A DNA stretch of 64,000 nucleotides from SYOC01 sp964441775 (GCA_964441775.1 CAYTVL010000018.1:27480-91479); one strand, 5' to 3'; positions 39,648 through 49,041 are shown, counted from the first letter of the stretch. Numbers and translations are program-made. Notes: generated by a model from the letters alone, not told the origin.

Positions 39648-41047
39648 CCGAGTCGCCTCCGACGCAGAAACACCGCCATCCCCAGGCCAAAGACGAGCAG
39701 CGGCTCTACCACCACCATGAGCCAAAAAAATAGGCGTGACTGCGACGCCGAAAGATATAAAGTTTGTTGCGGAGTCGAGCCCCGTTTGGAAACCGGGGCG
39801 TTCGCCGTGCGTCCAATCGCCACCAACTCTTGCCGCCCCAACATCCATCCAATGGTGTTCATGAAGAAATCAACGTTGCCGGGTACGCGCACATAAAAGT
39901 TGTTGACAAAGTCCGAGTCGCCTAGCACGATGATCTTGCCCTTCTTTCCTTCGCCCACAGTCGCCACGGCAGCGACGGGAAGCGGACCTTTCTCGTCTTC
40001 TCCGGCCTTGAATTCCAACTCGTTCCGCTCCGCCCGTTCCTGATTTTTGACCGCCCAACTGGAGTCGCTGGAGAAGGCGAAGGCTTTGGCTTTTCCCTCC
40101 TGCACGCGCACGGTCTGCACCACAGGCAGCATGGGTTCGCCGCGCGGTTTCCGGGGAAACACATCCTGGGCAAAGCTGGCGATCATCGGCATGAGCGGTT
40201 CGCCGCCCGCGACTTGATTTTGGTTGTCAACAATGACGCTTCCATCCAAAATAAAACCGAACTGCGCCAAATAACGCCCCAAGTCCGTCACGGTGTAGGG
40301 GTCAATCATGAACAGCGCATTGCCCCCGGCGTTCAAATACGTCGATAGCCCGTCCAGTTCCCCAAGAGTGAGTTCTCCTTTTGGTCCGCTGATAATCACA
40401 AGATCGGCGTCCGCAGGCACCTTATGCACCGTTAATAATGGTAACGGACGCACGCGATAGTTCTCCGTGTCCAGCACTTTGCGCAGTACGCCGTACCCGG
40501 ACCGTTCTTCCGCATCGACCGGATCGTTCTCTCCATGCCCAACGAGGAAGTAAATGGTTTTCTCCGATTGCAGCACGCGCAGCAGCCCGTTGAGTACGCG
40601 TTCTTCATCCACGAGAGGGATCGTTAACTTGTTGTCAGCCGTCTCTATTATCGCGGCGCCATACGCGGCGACTCCATAGCGCTGCGCCAGCCCCGGGGCG
40701 CGGTCAAGATCAAACAGTTGATAGGTAAACAGAGGCGTCTCTTGCGCCATGAGGCCCAGCAGTTCGCCGTGTTTCTCACGGTCGCCACGACGATAGAAAA
40801 CGGTGACTTGGACTTGCTTCGTCAGCGCGCGTAGCGACTGCTGTGTCACCTCTGACAAGCTGAATTTTCTTTCCGGAGTGAGATCGAACCGCACATTTCC
40901 ACGGGTGAAGAACACTTCAAGCGAGATAGCAATGACGAGCAGAAACACCGCCTCTAGGCCGACCAAGAGGAACCGACGGGTCGATTCACGACTGAACCAA
41001 CCGCTTTCTTCTTGAAAGACAGCAGCGGCTACCGGGTTCCGCGCCAT
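39644..41047 (-). CDS. GldG-like ABC-type auxiliary protein
   Basis: A 467-residue membrane protein. An N-terminal transmembrane helix (FLLVGLEAVFLLVIAISLEV), then the GldG domain FDLTPERKFSLSEVTQQSLR with QVQVTVFYRRGD, a DUF4350-like fold (FLVGHGENDP, LNAGGNALFMIDPYTVTDLG) and a C-terminal helix (LFFWLMVVVEPLLVFGLGMA). In gliding bacteria GldG partners the permease GldF and ATPase GldA; in non-gliders the role is unknown. It overlaps both neighbours (19 bp with the permease gene, 4 bp with DUF4340), a tightly coupled operon. Confidence 0.88.
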   Translation of the reverse strand: MARNPVAAAVFQEESGWFSRESTRRFLLVGLEAVFLLVIAISLEVFFTRGNVRFDLTPERKFSLSEVTQQSLRALTKQVQVTVFYRRGDREKHGELLGLMAQETPLFTYQLFDLDRAPGLAQRYGVAAYGAAIIETADNKLTIPLVDEERVLNGLLRVLQSEKTIYFLVGHGENDPVDAEERSGYGVLRKVLDTENYRVRPLPLLTVHKVPADADLVIISGPKGELTLGELDGLSTYLNAGGNALFMIDPYTVTDLGRYLAQFGFILDGSVIVDNQNQVAGGEPLMPMIASFAQDVFPRKPRGEPMLPVVQTVRVQEGKAKAFAFSSDSSWAVKNQERAERNELEFKAGEDEKGPLPVAAVATVGEGKKGKIIVLGDSDFVNNFYVRVPGNVDFFMNTIGWMLGRQELVAIGRTANAPVSKRGSTPQQTLYLSASQSRLFFWLMVVVEPLLVFGLGMAVFLRRRRLG

Positions 41048-41772
41048 TTTCGCGACTCCAACGACTGCAACGTGAGATAAAGAAACAGCATCGTGGCTAA
41101 GACAAAAAAGACGAGATCTTGCGTGTTAATGACTCCTTTAGAGAAATCCTCAAAGCGGTCGAACAAGGAGAAGCGACTAATCGTACCAATGAGCTGTGGC
41201 CCCACGGCTTCTTCGTTCCAGGTAAGAAACCAAAAGAAGACTAAAACGCCGTAGGTGGACATGGCGCATACGACTTGGTTCTCGGTGAGGGAAGAAATGA
41301 ACGTGCCGCACGCGATGAACGTTGCTCCCAGAAGAATGACGCCCAGATACCCAGCGAGAGGAGGGCCCCACGCAAAATGATGAACGGTCGCCAACAGCAA
41401 AGGATACGCGAAGGTGCCGAGCACCATGAGCGTATAGACTAGCAAGCAGGCGAAAAATTTGCCAAGAATGATCTGCGGGTCTTTCAATGGATACGTCCAC
41501 AGCAGCTCGATCGTGCCCAGTTTCTTCTCTTCGGCAAAGAGGCGCATGGTCAACAACGGCAAAATCAGCAACGTCACGAAGCGAACATCTTGGAAATAAT
41601 AGATCCACAGCGAGGAGGTAATGTCCATAAAATCACCGAACAGGTCGTAGAACACCATGTCGGTGTAAAAGAAATAACCAGTCAACAAAAGAAAAGCAGT
41701 CGCCAGAGAATAGGCAATGAACGAACCAAAGTAGAGGCGGAGTTCTTTTTTGAAAATGCAGAGGAACTTCAT
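41029..41772 (-). CDS. ABC-2 type permease (GldF-like)
   Basis: A 247-residue membrane protein with six predicted spans. FKKELRLYFGSFIAYSLATAF opens the first, and the coupling region RLFAEEKKLGTIELLWTYPL is the typical ABC-2 permease segment. SLTENQVVCAMSTYGVLVFF and a C-terminal helix follow. It should pair with the ATPase encoded immediately upstream (4-bp overlap) to form a GldA-GldF transporter. The transported substrate is not known. Confidence 0.9.
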   Translation of the reverse strand: MKFLCIFKKELRLYFGSFIAYSLATAFLLLTGYFFYTDMVFYDLFGDFMDITSSLWIYYFQDVRFVTLLILPLLTMRLFAEEKKLGTIELLWTYPLKDPQIILGKFFACLLVYTLMVLGTFAYPLLLATVHHFAWGPPLAGYLGVILLGATFIACGTFISSLTENQVVCAMSTYGVLVFFWFLTWNEEAVGPQLIGTISRFSLFDRFEDFSKGVINTQDLVFFVLATMLFLYLTLQSLESRKWRGTR

Positions 41773-42719
41773 ACGGTCTCACGAATCAACTGCAGATACA
41801 TATCTTCCAGTGTCGGTTCCAGCGAGCGGACTTCGAGTAAGCCCCAGCCATTCTCGGTAATAATTTTGCTCAATTGCTTGCGGATATCCTCGCCCCTGTG
41901 CTCAATCACGAAAGAGCGGGACCGTGGGGCTGCCCCGTTGCTGGCGTCAAGGTCTACACGTTTGACGTTCTCGACCCCAGGCAGTCGTTCAAGCAGACTC
42001 TGCACTTGGTCTTCCGGAGCTTCCACTTCGACACGCACCTGTCGTGTTTGCTGTAATTGGGCGCGGAGTTCCGCTAACGATTGCGAGGCGAGGATTTTCC
42101 CCTTATCAATTACGATGACGCGATCACACACCGAGCTGACTTCCGAGAGAATATGCGTCGAGAGAATCACCGTCCGTTCCGTCCCCAAGTCACGGATGAG
42201 CTTGCGAATTTCCACAACTTGTTCTGGGTCAAGCCCGATGGTGGGTTCATCAAGAATGAGCACTTGCGGTTTATGCAACAACGCTTGCGCAATGCCCACC
42301 CGTTGACGATACCCTTTCGAAAGATGGCCGATGATGCGATCTTTCACCGCTTCAAGCCCACAGGATTCAACGACACGCGCAATTTCGCGTTTGCGCTCGG
42401 CTCGTGGGACATCCTTGGCCTCCGCCACAAAATCGAGAAAGCTGCGCACTGGGAGCTCAGGATACACCGAGACCCGTTCAGGAAAGTACCCGACCAATTG
42501 TTTTACCTGGAGGGCCTGGGTCACCACATCGAATTGTCCAACCTTGGCGTGCCCCGAGGTCGGAGGAAAGAAACCGGCGAGCATGCGCATGGTGGTACTC
42601 TTCCCAGCGCCATTCGGGCCCAGGAAACCCACCACTTCGCCACGATCGATCGCAAAAGAGATATGGTCTACCGCCAGAATAGGACCAAAGCGTTTTGTGA
42701 CATTCTCGACTTCAATCAT
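41769..42719 (-). CDS. ABC transporter ATP-binding protein (GldA-like)
   Basis: A 316-residue ATPase. Walker A GPNGAGKST at about residues 34-42, ABC signature LSKGYRQRVGIAQAL, Walker B VLILDEPTIGLDP and the switch histidine in VILSTHILSE are all present. The C-terminal accessory domain (LEDMYLQLIRETV at the end) is typical of DrrA/GldA drug- and gliding-type ATPases. It is the first gene of the Gld-like operon. The 157 bp upstream contain the terminator of the next gene, so this operon has its own promoter there. Confidence 0.93.
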   Translation of the reverse strand: MIEVENVTKRFGPILAVDHISFAIDRGEVVGFLGPNGAGKSTTMRMLAGFFPPTSGHAKVGQFDVVTQALQVKQLVGYFPERVSVYPELPVRSFLDFVAEAKDVPRAERKREIARVVESCGLEAVKDRIIGHLSKGYRQRVGIAQALLHKPQVLILDEPTIGLDPEQVVEIRKLIRDLGTERTVILSTHILSEVSSVCDRVIVIDKGKILASQSLAELRAQLQQTRQVRVEVEAPEDQVQSLLERLPGVENVKRVDLDASNGAAPRSRSFVIEHRGEDIRKQLSKIITENGWGLLEVRSLEPTLEDMYLQLIRETV

Positions 42720-42805
42720 GCTTATCTACACTCAGCCATTTACGTATGGCATAATTCCTTGGCGCTCAGGTTTATTCCAAATTGTGGCGCAACACAAAGG
42801 CCCCC

Positions 42806-42850
42806 AAAAAAAGAGAAGGGGACGACGCTTGCTTGCGTCGTCCCCTTCTC
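42806..42850 (-). terminator. Strong rho-independent terminator
   Basis: A 16-bp perfect stem (arms GAGAAGGGGACGACGC and GCGTCGTCCCCTTCTC) with a 6-nt loop, followed on the minus strand by seven Ts. It lies 26 bp beyond the stop of the 811-residue DUF1302 gene and clearly ends that transcript. Confidence 0.92.
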
Positions 42851-42876
42851 AAGACTCATGGCTTAGGGCTCAGGAC

Positions 42877-45312
42877 TTAGTAGAGCAAATATTGCAACTC
42901 GACCCAGATGTTATCTTTGGTCTTGAAGGCGCCAATCCCCTGGTTGTTCCCGTCAATCCAGTTGTAGCGCACGCTGACGCGGAAGGGATCATAGAACGTC
43001 CAGTCGATTCCGGGTTGCATCAGCCACGATCCGCTCCAGTCATAGAAGAAGAGGAAGCTGGGACGCAGATTCCCACCCCAATACTGGGTCGACACCGAAA
43101 ACGTGTTGATGATATTGGTATCTTTGAGGGTGACGAGCCGCTTATAACTACACGGCGCGAACTGCGGCGTCACCAGGGCAGCGGCGGCTTGACCATTATG
43201 CGCACATGAAAACGACCGATTGCCCTGGCCACCAGGCCGGATGTTGGGATCGAAGAGGGCTGGATCGGTCCGGAAGGGTCCAATGGTATTACCACTGCGA
43301 TCTTGCAACCCTGTGCCAAAAATATCGTTAGTGGGTCCGATCGGCTTCCCAGGGTCATATTTGTTCTTGTTGTTCAGAATGTGGTTCATGAAGATCTGCG
43401 CCGAGAAGGTGAACGTATTGACCGGGTTCAAGAAGTGAATCCACTGGTTATGATCGAGCCCGATGCTGTACGCCCACACGTCCCGACTCTTGAAGCGCCC
43501 GATCCGGCAACCTCGCACCCCCGAGGCGTCCGTACAATTCCCTTCACTGGAAAAAGCTCCTCCGGGTAAGTAATCCGGGTTGAAGAGAGCCGACCCATTC
43601 GTCCCGTTGAAGGCTGTGGTGGCGTGCTGCGTGATCCCCGCCCGCGATAACGGCAACGTCAGGAAACGCTGCTGGTTGGCTACTTGGTCATTGAATACTG
43701 TTGAGCCATCGTTGATATTGGAGCGAAATGCCTGATTGCGGGTGTAGGCAAATTCAGCGCGGAACGTGGTGTAGATGTAGTACAGCGGGTTGTCGCTACC
43801 CACGAACATGCCGGTCAAGGCATTCACAGGGAATGATAAGGAGCCGCCGGTGATCTGCACGCGCTTCTCGCGAATCGGCACTGCTGTGTTGCGCTCCTGC
43901 ACGGCCGGTACGGCGGTTGTGGCGCCCGGGCCGCCCTTCGCCGTGCCCACCCCCGCAGTGTGGGCGGCATTATAGGCGGCGGTGCCCACTACTGGATCAT
44001 TAATCCCCCACGGGTCGTTGACAAATTGCCCCGCCGCATTCTTCTCGTACGGGTCCTTGCCGGTCAGCCGTTGGAACAACGCGGGGTTGGTATCCCAGGC
44101 CAAGTGCGCCGGCGTGGGGGAAAGCATGGCCGCTGCCGACACCGGCCCATCTTGCCAGGTGTAATAATGGGCGATCGAGAAGGTGAAGTCGTGAATCGTC
44201 CCGACAATGCGACCGCCGCCACGGGAATCCGCCAGATTGCTATGCGGGCCCTGGGCGCGGAAACTACACGGCTGCCCATTGCCTGCCTGGTCGCTGGTCG
44301 GCCCCGGGCTTGCCTGCCCAAACACCGGCCCGCCGCAACGTTCCCGCGCCACCATCACCGGTGAGGTCACTGTGTAGGGCGTCCAGTAATTGGGCGCTAG
44401 CCCATAATAGGCCGACGTGTGCCGGTCCGGCGACACAAACCCTTCCAACGTCAAGTCACTGATCGGTCCCACCGTGCCAAAGCTCCACTGCGCCCGCAGC
44501 ATGTTGAGCGGCACGCGGCGCTCGTCCAAGGGCACCAAGAACCCGCCAAAGAAGTTATCCAACGGGTTAATCTGATCCAGGAGGCGAAAACCATCCGTCT
44601 CACCCCAGGACAGATTTTGGCGACCGATGCGGATAAACAGCGGCCCTTTGGTGATATTGAAATACCACTCAAAAAGGGCGATCTGGTTGACCTGCTTGTT
44701 CAAGAAATTCTGATTGGTGATGTAGGAGAAATTGCGATCCCGTGACGACCAGCGGCTGGGAAAGGCTTGTACCCCATTGAGCACCTGGCCGTTGGATAGA
44801 ACCTTATTGATCAGCGGGCCGTTGGGAGGAACCCGGCCATAGTACTTATCCCAGTAGTTCAACGGCCCACTGCCGCCCGAGTTGGCCACGCGTTGTTCGC
44901 CGGGCAGAAAGCCGCCCACGCCGCCATCAAGCTGCCGACGGATGCCTCTAGGGCCAAAGTCATACACACCGTCGTAGGCTTCGCGCATATTGAGGTAGTA
45001 ATCAAAGCCATCGAGATTGAGGAACTGGCCCAGTAGCCCGACGGTGGGTAGATCACGCGAGATGCGATTGATGTTGTGGCGCCATTCCAAGGTCAGGAAG
45101 TTACGATTCTGTACCAGATTCCCGGTCTGATAGAGCCCTTTGCCAGCGCCAATGCTGTCGTCGGACAGCGCAAAGGTCGACCGCGAGTAGGCAAACCCCG
45201 ACAAACTCATCTCCCGCCGGTCGTCAAAGAAATACCCCCAACTTAGGGTTGGCAGCAAAACGACTGCTGCAGTTGCAAGAGACCACCATCGGCCAAGCCG
45301 ATTCCTCTTCAT
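42877..45312 (-). CDS. DUF1302 family outer-membrane protein (copy 2, long)
   Basis: An 811-residue exported barrel protein. The signal peptide spans about residues 1-27 (LATAAVVLLPTLSWG). It shares LFIRIGRQNLSWGETDGFRL and FFGGFLVPLDERRVPLNMLR with the 582-residue copy, and ends in an aromatic-rich strand (DNIWVELQYLLY). The extra length lies in loops rich in Asn, Gly and Pro between residues 300 and 600. These may be extracellular. It is probably a channel or receptor for hydrophobic substrates. It is a single-gene transcript ended by a strong terminator. Confidence 0.86.
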   Translation of the reverse strand: MKRNRLGRWWSLATAAVVLLPTLSWGYFFDDRREMSLSGFAYSRSTFALSDDSIGAGKGLYQTGNLVQNRNFLTLEWRHNINRISRDLPTVGLLGQFLNLDGFDYYLNMREAYDGVYDFGPRGIRRQLDGGVGGFLPGEQRVANSGGSGPLNYWDKYYGRVPPNGPLINKVLSNGQVLNGVQAFPSRWSSRDRNFSYITNQNFLNKQVNQIALFEWYFNITKGPLFIRIGRQNLSWGETDGFRLLDQINPLDNFFGGFLVPLDERRVPLNMLRAQWSFGTVGPISDLTLEGFVSPDRHTSAYYGLAPNYWTPYTVTSPVMVARERCGGPVFGQASPGPTSDQAGNGQPCSFRAQGPHSNLADSRGGGRIVGTIHDFTFSIAHYYTWQDGPVSAAAMLSPTPAHLAWDTNPALFQRLTGKDPYEKNAAGQFVNDPWGINDPVVGTAAYNAAHTAGVGTAKGGPGATTAVPAVQERNTAVPIREKRVQITGGSLSFPVNALTGMFVGSDNPLYYIYTTFRAEFAYTRNQAFRSNINDGSTVFNDQVANQQRFLTLPLSRAGITQHATTAFNGTNGSALFNPDYLPGGAFSSEGNCTDASGVRGCRIGRFKSRDVWAYSIGLDHNQWIHFLNPVNTFTFSAQIFMNHILNNKNKYDPGKPIGPTNDIFGTGLQDRSGNTIGPFRTDPALFDPNIRPGGQGNRSFSCAHNGQAAAALVTPQFAPCSYKRLVTLKDTNIINTFSVSTQYWGGNLRPSFLFFYDWSGSWLMQPGIDWTFYDPFRVSVRYNWIDGNNQGIGAFKTKDNIWVELQYLLY

Positions 45313-45513
45313 AACAATGCCCTCCTCTCGCGGTGAACACAGGCCGCGTTCATCGCCGTCTGCGCCTCTATTGCAATGATGAGATTAATGAGAAGACAAA
45401 TCCCCCTTGCTCCAGCCGTTTCACATATACCTAAGATCAAAATTTGTCAATTTTTTTTTAATGATTTATCAAGTTTTTTATTTTCAATTGATTGGACAAG
45501 AAACGCGTTGAGA

Positions 45514-46266
45514 ATGGCATGGGGCTACACCCTGGTATGCAGAGTTTTGATCTTCTATGGTGCAGGCGTGAGCTGGCTTTTTCGTGCAAAAGTACGACTC
45601 CTCATCGTCGCACTCGTTTGCGTCAATGCGAGCAACGGCGCATCTCAAAATGTGGAGCCTTGTCCGGCGCAATCTCCGCCGACGAGCGATGAGTTTTTGC
45701 GCGGACAAGGCTGGGAGTGCTCCGCGGAGAGAGACGAGCCCCGCGTGTGCAGCCGCGCGGTAGCCGGGGTGGAGATTCGTGAGGTGCTCGTCATGGCGGT
45801 TATGACGGCCCAGCCGACTTCCGTGTACTCGGTCATCGCCGATTATGCGCGCTATCCCCAGTTCATGCCCTATGTAGAAAAAAGTGAAATACTCAAAACC
45901 GAAGAGGACGTGGTGGTGGTCTTTCAACAACTCGACTTTCCCTGGCCGATTAGCGATCGTTATTACACGATCCGCCTGAGTGCCGACACTCGCTGCGCCG
46001 CCCAGGGCATGTATCAGGTACGCTGGAGTTTAGCGCCTGACAGCGCCACCCTCCACACTGGAGAAGGGGAGCCGCTTCGTGTTAATACGGGCTCTTGGAG
46101 CCTGCGACCAGTTGACGCAGGGCAACGAACAGAGGTGACATATTTCGTCCATACCGATCCTGGCGGCGCGCTGCCGGTATGGGTGATTAACTTGGCCAAC
46201 AAAGTCGCGGCCCCGAAAGTGATAGAAGCGGTGCGTCTACGAGCAAGCGCTTCGGAAACGCCTTAG
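45514..46266 (+). CDS. START/SRPBCC domain protein, exported
   Basis: A protein of about 250 residues. A hydrophobic N-terminus (AKVRLLIVALVCVNASNGAS) serves as signal or anchor. From residue 90 on it is a SRPBCC/START-like lipid-binding domain (SVYSVIADYARYPQFMPYVE, RYYTIRLSAD, RTEVTYFVHTDPGGALPVWV) related to CoqD-like polyketide cyclases. It may bind a lipid or quinone at the membrane. The start is uncertain: the frame is open to 45376, but ATG 45514 or another before the hydrophobic stretch is more sensible. The very AT-rich 45420-45510 upstream is likely the promoter. Confidence 0.8.
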   Translation: MAWGYTLVCRVLIFYGAGVSWLFRAKVRLLIVALVCVNASNGASQNVEPCPAQSPPTSDEFLRGQGWECSAERDEPRVCSRAVAGVEIREVLVMAVMTAQPTSVYSVIADYARYPQFMPYVEKSEILKTEEDVVVVFQQLDFPWPISDRYYTIRLSADTRCAAQGMYQVRWSLAPDSATLHTGEGEPLRVNTGSWSLRPVDAGQRTEVTYFVHTDPGGALPVWVINLANKVAAPKVIEAVRLRASASETP

Positions 46267-46303
46267 TGAGTCTCGCTCGGCGCCTTGCCCCTCTTTTTTG
46301 CCG

Positions 46304-47056
46304 ATGTTGACAATAACGCCATATTTTGTTTTTGTTCATGGCCTGGGAGGCTTTGCGGAGATACACCTCTTGGGCAAACGGATCGCCTGTTTCCGCCAGG
46401 TAAAAACACTGCTCGAACGACAGGGGCTGACCGCTTTCTTTCCCGCGCTCCCCACGGTAGGCAGCGTGGCCGAGCGTGCACGCGCGCTGGCGGCGTATGT
46501 AACGCAACTCCCACAGGAGAACCTGTATTTCGTAGCACATAGCATGGGTGGGCTGGACTGCCGCTACTTTCTCTCCCAGCTTGATACGGACCATCGAGTC
46601 CTGGGCCTTGCCACGATTGCCACGCCTCACCGGGGCACCCCTCTGGCGGATTGGCTTTTAACTTCCCCTCACCTTGGAGCAAAACTGCTACGACCGTGGA
46701 TGAGGAGAGCATTGGGGGATCTGACTATCGCGGCGTGCCGACGCTTCAATGAGACGGTAGCTGACCGACCTAACGTGCGCTACGTTTCCTATGCTGGCGT
46801 GCGGCCGATTGGAGAAATGCCGCCGTGGTTTCGCCCGTGGACGCGGCTTTTAGGCAAGGAGGCCGGCGACAATGACAGCCAAGTTCCACTCACTTCTGCA
46901 ATGTGGGGAGAATTCAAAGGGGCCGTGCGAGCAAACCATCTCGAACTCATCGGTTGGAGTTTTGCTTCCGCAAACGCAAGCATCCAGCGCCCCTTCGATC
47001 ACCTTTCGTTGTATCAACGCGTCGTGGCCGACTTGTTAGCAACGCCAAGGGGATAA
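46304..47056 (+). CDS. Alpha/beta-hydrolase, triacylglycerol lipase-like
   Basis: A 250-residue lipase of the LipA/PGAP1-like group. The oxyanion-hole region is PYFVFVHGLGGF, the nucleophile elbow YFVAHSMGGLD, and a late histidine lies in RPFDHLSLYQ. IATPHRGTPLADWL follows the nucleophile strand, as usual for lipases. No signal peptide is seen, unlike most family members, so it may be cytoplasmic. ATG 46304 is chosen over a TTG two codons earlier. It lies 37 bp after the START protein and 3 bp before the next membrane protein, suggesting one lipid-related operon. Confidence 0.88.
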   Translation: MLTITPYFVFVHGLGGFAEIHLLGKRIACFRQVKTLLERQGLTAFFPALPTVGSVAERARALAAYVTQLPQENLYFVAHSMGGLDCRYFLSQLDTDHRVLGLATIATPHRGTPLADWLLTSPHLGAKLLRPWMRRALGDLTIAACRRFNETVADRPNVRYVSYAGVRPIGEMPPWFRPWTRLLGKEAGDNDSQVPLTSAMWGEFKGAVRANHLELIGWSFASANASIQRPFDHLSLYQRVVADLLATPRG

Positions 47057-47059
47057 CAT

Positions 47060-48328
47060 ATGGAACCAGCACGAAAAAGGAGCTTCTCTTTTCAGGGGCG
47101 CCGCACTTTCAGCTTGTCACTTTTGTCTATTTTTTTTCTGTTGACATATTCGACAAGCGTGTTCGCGGAGGCGTCGTCTTCCCCTTGTCCCGCCCAGTCT
47201 CCTGCGGCTGCGGTGCTCGACTGGTTTGATCCGATTTTTTTCTCTTACAATCTACTTTTGTTTACATTTTCAATACTGATCGCACCGGGCATTATGCTTG
47301 GATATGTGAACAACGGCATGAAGGCGGAAAAACACAGACGCGTCAAAAACTCCATCCCCGAGACCCAATGGCGTGAAAACGGAGCAATCATCGAAAAGAT
47401 ATTGGCTCGGCAATTTCGACGCCGGAACTACTGGGGCAGCGTGCTCAGTTTAACCTTGGTCATTGCTTTCGGAACCTCAGTCATCTTACTGCTGAAACCC
47501 GTGCTCAGTGCGGCGCAAGGCTGCGGGGTCGATTACAGCAAAGGGGCAAACATTTTGTTATTAGGGCCCTATGTCACGTTATTTAAGATTGACGACGTTG
47601 AGTTTTATCGCCACCTTATTGCAAGCCTCACGGCCTTCCAGTTCGGCTTCTTAGGCGCGTACGTCTACATGGTCAGTGATCTCATGCGCAGCTATTTTAC
47701 CCTTGACCTGACTCCACACACCTTCGTGGCGAACACGATTCGCCTCATCACCGCTAGCCTCTTCGCGCTCGTACTCTCCTTCGCTTGCTCTCACGTCTCA
47801 CGCACGCTTGATCCGTTCACTCCGGTCATCAGCTTCTTTTTTGGTTACTTCCCCGAGACGGCGCTGATCTACCTGAGCAATTTAGTGACCGTCAAAGTGC
47901 CGCTCAAAACCGAGGAGTATCAGGCCACGCCGCTTTCGCGTCTGCCGGGCATCAGTTACGCCCACATGAGCCGCTTGCAACGCGATGGATATGACAATGT
48001 GGAAAATATTGCTACCGCGATTCCTATAGAACTGAGCCTACGCACCGGGTTCTCTTACTTGCAAGTGCGGCAATGGGTCTCGCAGGCCTGGTTATTCAAC
48101 CATTTTGGCGAGGACTATGCGACCTTCGTGGCAAATACTGGTATTACCAGCGCCGACGAATTTGTCGACTTCCTTGAGCAACCCGCTGCAACCGAACTCG
48201 CCGATCGAGAGGCCCTTCTAATGAAAATTACCAAGGACCACTGTCTTGAGAAGCAGCAAATTATTGGAACGCTGGCGCAACTGTGGAAGCGGCAGATCGA
48301 AAATTGGATGTTGCGCGAAGATGGGTGA
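47060..48328 (+). CDS. Hypothetical multi-span membrane protein
   Basis: A 422-residue protein I cannot assign to a family. A signal-like hydrophobic segment lies at residues 18-36, and further membrane spans near 60-80, 122-145, 188-208 and 225-248. The cytoplasmic C-terminal 150 residues contain TPLSRLPGISYAHMSRLQRD and GFSYLQVRQWVSQAWL, which look like helix-hairpin-helix or SAM-like packing. The exported part carries PCPAQSP, also present in the START protein two genes upstream. With START and lipase genes on the same strand and 3-bp spacing, a role in lipid handling is a guess. Confidence 0.75.
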   Translation: MEPARKRSFSFQGRRTFSLSLLSIFFLLTYSTSVFAEASSSPCPAQSPAAAVLDWFDPIFFSYNLLLFTFSILIAPGIMLGYVNNGMKAEKHRRVKNSIPETQWRENGAIIEKILARQFRRRNYWGSVLSLTLVIAFGTSVILLLKPVLSAAQGCGVDYSKGANILLLGPYVTLFKIDDVEFYRHLIASLTAFQFGFLGAYVYMVSDLMRSYFTLDLTPHTFVANTIRLITASLFALVLSFACSHVSRTLDPFTPVISFFFGYFPETALIYLSNLVTVKVPLKTEEYQATPLSRLPGISYAHMSRLQRDGYDNVENIATAIPIELSLRTGFSYLQVRQWVSQAWLFNHFGEDYATFVANTGITSADEFVDFLEQPAATELADREALLMKITKDHCLEKQQIIGTLAQLWKRQIENWMLREDG

Positions 48329-48375
48329 TGAGTAGAGGAAAAATTGACTTTGAGCTATTTGTCATTTAATAATGA

Positions 48376-48406
48376 ATGAAAGTTCATCTTTGAACGTCTA
48401 TTCAAA
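48376..48406. promoter_or_regulatory. Candidate TetR operators
   Basis: Two adjacent inverted repeats just before the TetR gene: ATGAAAGTTCAT (48376-48387, perfect 5-bp arms) and TTTGAACGTCTATTCAAA (48389-48406, 6-bp arms). They share the TGAA/TTCA core and end 3 bp before the start codon, well placed for autorepression. Confidence 0.5.
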
Positions 48407-48409
48407 AAA

Positions 48410-49039
48410 ATGAGAAATAGTGCAGCCGTTACAAATTTGAATCGATATCAACGGCGGAAAGAAAAAACCAAGCAGGATATTCTCGCTGCGGCGCGGAAGG
48501 TGCTCGCTGAAAAGGGGTACCACAATGCCAAAATCATTGACATTGCCGCTGCTGCTGATGTGGGAGTCGGCACTTTTTATTTACATTACCAGACCAAGGA
48601 TGCGGTATTTCTCGAACTAATTGATGAGACTGCTCGCCTGCTGAAAGAAGAAATTGAGCACGCACGCTCCACGATGGAGAGCGCGGTCGAGAAACTGCGC
48701 GAAGCGAATCGCGCTTTTTTTCGTTTTGCGCAAGAAAATCGAGACTTGCTGAAAATCGTTTTCGGACATGGCACCACGTTCAATGAATTGCTCCGCCAAG
48801 TCTACGTTATGTTTGTTGAGGATGCTGCCGATAGAATCTCTGAAGGTATGGAGCAAGGGGAGTTCCGCTTGCTACCAGCGCCGGTGATTGCCAATGCACT
48901 CGTTGGTATGTCTGCTCAGGTGGTGTCGTGGTGGATCGATCAGCAGACGCCTTCCGCTGAAGAAATGGCGGAAACGATGACGGATCTCATGCTTCGAGGG
49001 CTGGCGCGCCACCCTGAAGAAAAAAATAGTTTTCCTTGA
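48410..49039 (+). CDS. TetR/AcrR family regulator
   Basis: A 209-residue TetR protein. The N-terminal helix-turn-helix reads RRKEKTKQDILAAARKVLAE, GYHNAKIIDIAAAADVGVGT and FYLHYQTKDAVFLELIDETA. The C-terminal ligand domain is helical (FRFAQENRDLLKIVFGHGTT, VVSWWIDQQTPSAEEMAETM). The ligand cannot be inferred. Inverted repeats end directly before the ATG and suggest autoregulation. Likely targets are the lipase/membrane operon upstream or the CobW gene downstream. The stop is followed by two strong hairpins. Confidence 0.93.
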   Translation: MRNSAAVTNLNRYQRRKEKTKQDILAAARKVLAEKGYHNAKIIDIAAAADVGVGTFYLHYQTKDAVFLELIDETARLLKEEIEHARSTMESAVEKLREANRAFFRFAQENRDLLKIVFGHGTTFNELLRQVYVMFVEDAADRISEGMEQGEFRLLPAPVIANALVGMSAQVVSWWIDQQTPSAEEMAETMTDLMLRGLARHPEEKNSFP

Positions 49040-49041
49040 TT

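Noticed and set aside
42081..43209. Plus-strand frames of 261 and 292 codons
   Set aside because: They overlap the GldA-like ATPase and DUF1302 genes on the other strand and cross a strong terminator; low-complexity translations.
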